Assembly (NCBI GenBank): GCA_004151065.3
Contig: NWUY0300006054.1
Location: 10,828-21,735, forward strand
Source of the DNA: Larix sibirica
Lineage: Eukaryota; Streptophyta; Pinopsida; Pinales; Pinaceae
DNA: 10,908 nucleotides
Reading direction: 5' to 3'
Shown here one piece after another: positions 7,311-10,908 of this stretch; within the stretch, counting starts at the first letter, position 1; each line of letters begins with the position of its first letter. Made by a program: the position numbers and the translations under genes. The notes below the pieces were generated by a model, which saw only the letters and a list, made by a program, of their open reading frames with translations, did no database searches and was not told the DNA's origin.

Positions 7311-8030
7311 GTAGAAATACAATATAATACATACCTCTTCTCTACTTCAGCACCTTAACGAACCTAAGATCAAGGTCTCTCCTACTCATGCACTCCCACA
7401 ATTCCACACCACTCCACTGAATGCATAAAAGGAAGAAACTACTCGAAGGCAACAATTTCAATATGCAGGGATACATGGGTTCAACAAGAAGGGTTATTGA
7501 TGGAAGGGAAATATGGGTGTGATAGCGAGTGATTCCTCCAACGTGACTTTAATATATTGGGTGTCTCCCCCTCTTAGTTCATTCAATTCCTTTTTATGAT
7601 TGAAGGAAGAAGTTGAGGATGGTTACCAAGTGGTTAGAGGAATTACAACTGAATCAATTTGGTCTGCATAACTTCCCAACTTCCCTCATTTTTCAATTTT
7701 TATTTCTTTTTTATAATTTTTGAGGTAGTTCGCACCTAAAGCATATGAAATCTGCAAATTCGCACCTTGCTCAAAGACAAGGTGAAAATGGTACTCTCCT
7801 GGCTAGTTCATAGGGTGCGAATTGCACTTTTGAGGTTGTAGTCTCTTCAAAATGCATCAAAGTGAGATGGGGTTTCACTTCTAAGGGGTAGTTTCCACCA
7901 CATAAGGATCAAATCATAGGCTCTTCCATCCATAAATGTATGTTTTGTGAACGTACAGTGACACTTTAAGTGTCCTCTTTTTGAATTGTCGTCATGGACG
8001 AAGAAGTGTCGATTTGAGTTGTAACAATGA
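7311..8030. other. Non-coding stretch between gypsy LTR and LINE remnant
   Basis: No gene was found. It probably includes the U3 part of the gypsy LTR and its insertion junction. An inverted pair of AATTCGCACC (7757-7766) and GGTGCGAATT (7814-7823) encloses a smaller stem, CACCTTG (7763-7769) with CAAGGTG (7778-7784). A minus-strand open frame here has no recognisable content. Confidence 0.5.
7757..7823. repeat. Nested inverted repeats with CpG-containing arms
   Basis: The outer arms AATTCGCACC and GGTGCGAATT are a perfect 10-bp inverted match. The inner arms CACCTTG and CAAGGTG are a perfect 7-bp match. A further TTCGCACCT occurs at 7729-7737. The function is unknown. Confidence 0.5.
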
Positions 8031-8419
8031 TTCAATCTACCAGTTGGGGTTTATAGTAATTTTGGAGAGCAAAATTTTCCTCTCCTTCAAGCTAATGTAG
8101 GATTGGGAACAAACAATAGAGCCGAGTTCCTGGCCCTTCTTTCTCTTTGAGGATTGCAACTGAATATCATATCTATACAGTGCAAGTCTATGGATATTCA
8201 CAACTTGTCATTAGATGGATGAACAAGGAGATACTTATCTAGAATATTTCTGTAATGCATATGGTGAATCATATTCGGGAGATCTCGAAATCCTCCTTTC
8301 AGAATCAATATCAGTATGTTCCCCACCAGAATGTGGCAGATAACCGATTATCAAAAGAAGGACTCGTCCTTCCTTCAGGGACTTACAATTTGGATATTTA
8401 TGCAAGACAAAACGTTTAG
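8031..8419 (+). pseudogene. RNase H domain of a plant L1-type LINE, 5'-truncated and broken
   Basis: The plus strand encodes most of an RNase H fold. A first frame from 8031 reads PVGVYSNFGEQNF and GLGTNNRAEFLALLSL, then stops at about 8148. After a one-base shift it continues with RIATEY, VQVYGYSQLVIRWMNKE, a TAG, HIREI, YQYVPHQNVADNRLSKEG and LVLPSGTYNLDIYARQ, and ends with TAG at 8417-8419. The series GTNNRAEF, G(D)SQLVI, VP-x-x-N-x-x-AD-x-LSKEG and LP-x-G is the pattern of the RNase H at the C-terminal end of plant L1-like ORF2 proteins. The catalytic Asp of GDS is Tyr (8195-8197). No reverse transcriptase was found upstream, as expected for a 5'-truncated LINE copy. A host RNase H-like gene relic is less likely. 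Confidence 0.72.
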
Positions 8420-9160
8420 TCCGTGAACGGTGCTTTCTCCGATTTTAATATTTTCTGATGATTTTAAGTTGGTGGGGGAGGCACATATGTGTCATTTGTA
8501 GCACACATTTTGGCCTTTTGCAACACAATTTTGGCTATCATAATGATGTTTATGTTTTCTTTGTAAAGCATATGAAGATCTAAGATATGGAAGGGCAATA
8601 TCAGAAGATAAATTGAACAATGATTGTGCTATAAGCACCTTTTAAATGTACTTGTTTTTTACTAAAATAAAGTACTTTTTTTTATGTGGGAAAAAATGTT
8701 TTAGCTAAATAATTGTAGATGGGTTTATTTCATCTAAAATGCTTGCAATATACACTTTCCCTAACTTCAAGAAATGACCTACTTACATGGAAAGGTTGCC
8801 CAAAAGGTGTGAAATATATTTATGGAATATTTAACCACTCTCACTTAACTATTAATCACCACTTGCATTTAATCATTAATTAAAAACCTTGCTAACTAAA
8901 ACATTAACATCAACATATATCTTTAATATTTACATTTCCGTAATCAAACTATTATATCCTAATAATTCATAGATTTTTCCATAGAGCATGTTTTACTTCT
9001 AGTTTTTATCTACATAAAAGTATTATTTGAATTATTTTTTCACCAATTCGGTTCATAGTACTTCTTTGACCTTGTCCAATTTTGCTCATATAATGTGACT
9101 ATTAGAATTAAATATACAAAAATATTCAAATAACACCTTGCAGTCCTATAGCAAGCGAGT
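8420..9160. other. AT-rich intergenic stretch; no gene seen
   Basis: The first 250 bp may be the LINE 3' untranslated part, with T- and A-runs at about 8650-8700, but no clear poly-A tail or target duplication was found. The rest (8700-9160) is AT-rich with no open frame, RNA gene or ordered repeat that I can support. Confidence 0.55.
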
Positions 9161-9280
9161 AATTATTGTTGAGTTGTAGCAGAGAATAAATGTTGAGTAG
9201 TGGCGGGGAATAAATGTTGAACAATGTTGGGGATTGAATGTAGATCACTAACATGCAATAAATGCTAAGCAACAAAAAAT
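9161..9280 (+). repeat. 24-bp tandem repeat, five units
   Basis: Five consecutive 24-base units begin at 9161, 9185, 9209, 9233 and 9257. Units 2 and 3 share the 12-mer AATAAATGTTGA, and unit 1 has AATTATTGTTGA, unit 4 ATTGAATGTAGA and unit 5 AATAAATGCTAA. The second half is more variable and often ends GGGG or GAG. A divergent sixth unit may lie at 9289-9312 after an 8-base shift. The period is exact across 120 bp, so this is a minisatellite-like array, either in the outer part of the copia LTR or just outside it. Because 24 is a multiple of three, the minus strand shows an 8-residue protein periodicity, which is a by-product. Confidence 0.8.
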
Positions 9281-9367
9281 GGCTAATTAATTGTTGGTGA
9301 TTTCTAGCATGCAAAATTGGAAAACCATAAATGGTGTATGGTTTTGCTATGCCATTGGAGGAAATGG

Positions 9368-9676
9368 TGTTGTGAGTTTTTAACTTAATGTTATGTTGTC
9401 AAAATTTCTCCATAATTATTATGCTATTGAACACTCATGTTGAGAGCATGGAGACTCTGTAATGTATTATAACCATTTGTTAGTTGTTGATTAATACATT
9501 GAGTGTTCTTTGGAGTGTGGATTTTTTCTTCCAAAATGGTTTCCCCTAGATATCATTGTCTAATGGTTGTATGTTTCTATGTTGTTCATTACTGCAATCG
9601 TGTTTATTTAAATTTTTGCACATTTTTTTTATTATAATTAGTGTATGAAGTGTATTTTGCACCTCTACTTCCTTTT
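9368..9676 (+). repeat. Probable 5' LTR of the copia element (limits uncertain)
   Basis: The stretch just before the primer binding site is non-coding and T-rich, as a plant copia LTR would be. TGTTGTGAG at 9368 is one possible start, but the start could be further left. It contains a TATA-like TGTATTATAA (9463-9472) and a segment GTGGATTTTTTCTTCC (about 9517-9532) like the R/U5 part of many Tork-type LTRs. No clean CA end is seen beside the primer site, so the right limit may be anywhere between 9661 and 9679. The 3' LTR is outside the window. Confidence 0.4.
9429..9508. repeat. Paired inverted repeats in the putative copia LTR
   Basis: GAACACTCA (9429-9437) is the inverse complement of TGAGTGTTC (9500-9508), and AATGTATTA (9461-9469) of TAATACATT (9492-9500). 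The two right arms abut at 9500, so only alternative or stacked stems can form. Confidence 0.45.
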
Positions 9677-9679
9677 ATT

Positions 9680-9692
9680 TGGTATCAAAACC
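9680..9692 (+). other. Primer binding site, initiator Met tRNA type
   Basis: TGGTATCAAAACC matches the start of the common plant copia site TGGTATCAGAGC, with G-to-A changes at the two variable positions, again a decay pattern. It lies about 110 bp upstream of the gag ATG, the usual spacing, and sets the LTR to the left and gag to the right. Confidence 0.75.
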
Positions 9693-9790
9693 CTCACTTG
9701 GGATCCAGGGTGTTCGAGATAAGTTTTATTATTATTATCTAATCTTGGTTTAACCGGGGTTTGTGTAAAAGAAAATATTTTTGCAAGGAA

Positions 9791-10470
9791 ATGGAAAGCA
9801 CATCTAGAATAGACATGGAAAAGTTTAATGCAAGTAATAACTTTGAGTTATGGAAGCTCAAGTTCAGGGATTCTCTCATAGATCAAGATATACGGGTTGC
9901 AATATCTAGAACTAAACCCACTAGTATGAAAGATGAAGAATGGGAAGTGTTGGAGAGAAAGGTGAGAAGATTTACTAGGCTCATTTCAGTTGATTTAGTG
10001 TTATTCAATGTTTTAGAAGATAAAATCACATGGGCTCTCTAGAAGAAGTTAGGGGATTTGTACTAAGCCAAATCCTTGGTTAATAAACCTTTTCTTAGAA
10101 AAAAGTTGTTCACCTTGAAAATGGGTGATGATGATTATGCTATCGAGCATCTGAATGCCTTTAATATTATTGTGATGTAGTTGATCTCAATTGGATTGAA
10201 GATGGATGAAGAGGATTGTTGTATGAACCTCTTGTGTTATTTTCTATATTTATGGGACAACTTGGTAATGGTCATTGAAATCACAATAAATACATTAGAC
10301 CTCAATGAGGTCATGGTTTCTTTACTCTTATAGGAGGTGAGGCATAAATCTTCTATATCCACCAATGATTCCTTGGTTTCTCATGGAAGATCGAAGGAGA
10401 AATGTAAGAAGAGGGGAAAAGGTAGATCTAAATCTCAAAGGAGACCTAAGTCTCCTGTAAATTCCAAGTC
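9791..10470 (+). pseudogene. Copia gag (UBN2-type), with four in-frame stops
   Basis: Gag forms the virus-like particle that packages element RNA. The frame opens at the ATG at 9791 (MESTSRID; a second ATG follows at 9815) and stays in one frame to about 10470. Motifs in order are FNASNNFELWKLKFRDSL (about 9821-9874), PTSMKDEEWEVLE (about 9918-9956), LFNVLEDK (about 10001-10024), KKLGDLY, AKSLVNK (10067-10087), IEHLNAFN (10142-10165), MDEED (10202-10216), LWDNLV (about 10251-10268), and the basic nucleocapsid stretch RSKEKCKKRGKGRSKS (about 10388-10435). TAG at 10040-10042, TAA at 10064-10066, TAG at 10178-10180 and TAG at 10331-10333 break it. There is no net frameshift in this part. The length and motif order match Tork/Tnt1-like Gag proteins. 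Confidence 0.9.
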
Positions 10471-10621
10471 AACAAGGTTGGGCATTTTAGAATATACTGC
10501 AAGAAAGACAAAAAGAAGAATAAGAAGGAAAATAATGATTATGATGATGAGTCTAAAAAATATTCACAAGAGGATGGAGTGGATGCCTTTGTTGAAATTT
10601 TTCCAACATATAGGCCAGAGT
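10471..10621 (+). pseudogene. Half zinc knuckle and acidic linker of copia gag-pol, out of frame
   Basis: Between about 10471 and 10621 the coding signal is one frame off from gag and protease. In the shifted frame it reads NKVGHFRIYCKKDKKKNKKE, an acidic Asp/Glu/Lys stretch (ENNDYDDESKKYSQEDG) and VDAFV. The H at 10483-10485 and C at 10498-10500 are the second half of a CCHC knuckle (C-x2-C-x4-H-x4-C); the two first Cys codons are missing, so a deletion near 10470 removed them and shifted the frame. A second indel at about 10595-10621 restores the frame. In the unshifted frame the same DNA gives a long open frame with Arg/Ile/Met-rich content that is not real protein. Confidence 0.72.
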
Positions 10622-10908
10622 GTGTGGTTGAGAGATTCTAGAGATTCCTTCCATATGAATTCCCATCAAAACTTGTTTTCAATGTATGAGAAATATGATG
10701 GTGGTATGGTATACCTTGGTGAGGACTCTCCTCTCAACATCGTTGGATATGGTAGAGTCTTGACCAAATTCCCTTATGGGAGAGTGAAGGGGACCAATGG
10801 AGTTTTTCACTTTTTGAGTTTGGCTCATAACCTACTATTAGTAATAAAAATTAATGATGCGGGTGTGTAGGTTTTCTTTTTTGACAAAGGATGTAATATG
10901 GTGTAAGG
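10622..10908 (+). pseudogene. Copia aspartic protease, partial, active site altered
   Basis: The protease frees Gag and Pol enzymes from the polyprotein. VWLRDSRDSFHMNSHQ begins at 10622; the expected active-site D-S-G-A reads D-S-R-D, with AGA at 10640-10642 in place of a Gly codon, so the enzyme would be inactive. FSMYEKYDGGMVYLGEDS, LNIVGYGRV, FPYGRVKGTNGVFH and LSLAHNLLLVIKINDAGV follow as in Tnt1-type proteases (VYLG-x-DS, I-x-G-x-G, NLLS-x-x-L). A TAG at 10868-10870 and TAA at 10904-10906 interrupt the domain's continuation toward integrase, which reads on past the first stop as VFFFDKGCNMV. The window ends here. Confidence 0.88.

Larger units (their letters stand above)
9368..10908 (+). 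mobile_element. Degenerate Ty1/Copia LTR retrotransposon, Tork/Tnt1-like, 3' part outside window
   Basis: Order on the plus strand: probable LTR, initiator-Met-tRNA-type primer site, gag with a UBN2-type domain, half-lost zinc knuckle, acidic linker, protease. This is the 5' third of a copia element; integrase, reverse transcriptase and RNase H would follow beyond 10908, in the order PR-INT-RT-RH known for Copia. Gag resembles that of Tnt1 in its ELWK-x-K start, AKSL-x-NK and LNAFN blocks. Stops and frameshifts throughout show a dead copy. The element points away from the gypsy element and is separate from it. Confidence 0.85.

Noticed and set aside
7847-8035. Minus-strand 62-codon frame
   Set aside because: No motif, and it partly abuts the LINE relic on the other strand.
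9161-9280. Possible CRISPR array
   Set aside because: Units are directly adjacent with no unique spacers, diverge from each other, and the DNA is plant nuclear.
9126-9314. Minus-strand frame with an 8-residue repeat (NIYSPPLL-like)
   Set aside because: The protein period is produced by the 24-bp DNA repeat; there is no sign of a start context or a related protein.

Overview
The window looks like repeat-rich nuclear DNA of a land plant, most likely a seed plant with a large, transposon-filled genome. A gymnosperm is plausible but not proven. It is AT-rich, has no bacterial-type operons or ribosome binding sites, and nearly all recognisable coding sequence is decayed retrotransposon. No intact host gene was found.

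Left and centre (1 to at least 7310, minus strand): one old Ty3/Gypsy LTR retrotransposon, read right to left. It has a 5' LTR stretch with a TATA-like box (7300-7308), a tRNA-Asp-type primer binding site (6857-6874), a leader of about 1.8 kb, a gag start near 5015, and an AT-rich non-coding stretch where the capsid should be (4110-4560). Then follow the gag C-terminal linker, aspartic protease (about 3130-2690), an RNase H-like domain placed upstream of the reverse transcriptase (about 2515-2120), reverse transcriptase (about 1700-900), a second RNase H (about 800-320), and the start of integrase, cut by the window edge at 1. Two RNase H domains point to the plant Tat group. The copy is dead: about 17 in-frame stops counted across gag and pol, several frameshifts, and lost catalytic residues in protease and the first RNase H. 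The reverse transcriptase YLDD motif survives.

Right of centre (8031-8419, plus strand): a decayed RNase H domain of the type found at the 3' end of plant L1-like LINEs, probably a 5'-truncated LINE copy. From 8420 to 9160 there is AT-rich sequence with no gene seen.

Right end (about 9160-10908, plus strand): a short 24-bp tandem array (9161-9280), then the 5' part of a Ty1/Copia element of the Tork/Tnt1 type. This has a probable 5' LTR, an initiator-Met-tRNA-type primer binding site (9680-9692), gag, a half-lost zinc knuckle and a protease whose DSG active site reads DSR. It runs off the window edge and carries at least four stops in gag and two compensating frameshifts.

The three elements do not cooperate; they are independent insertions at different stages of decay. 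Nothing here clearly amounts to a new system. The most interesting points are the PR-RNaseH-RT-RNaseH-INT order of the gypsy element and the periodic 24-bp array beside the copia LTR.
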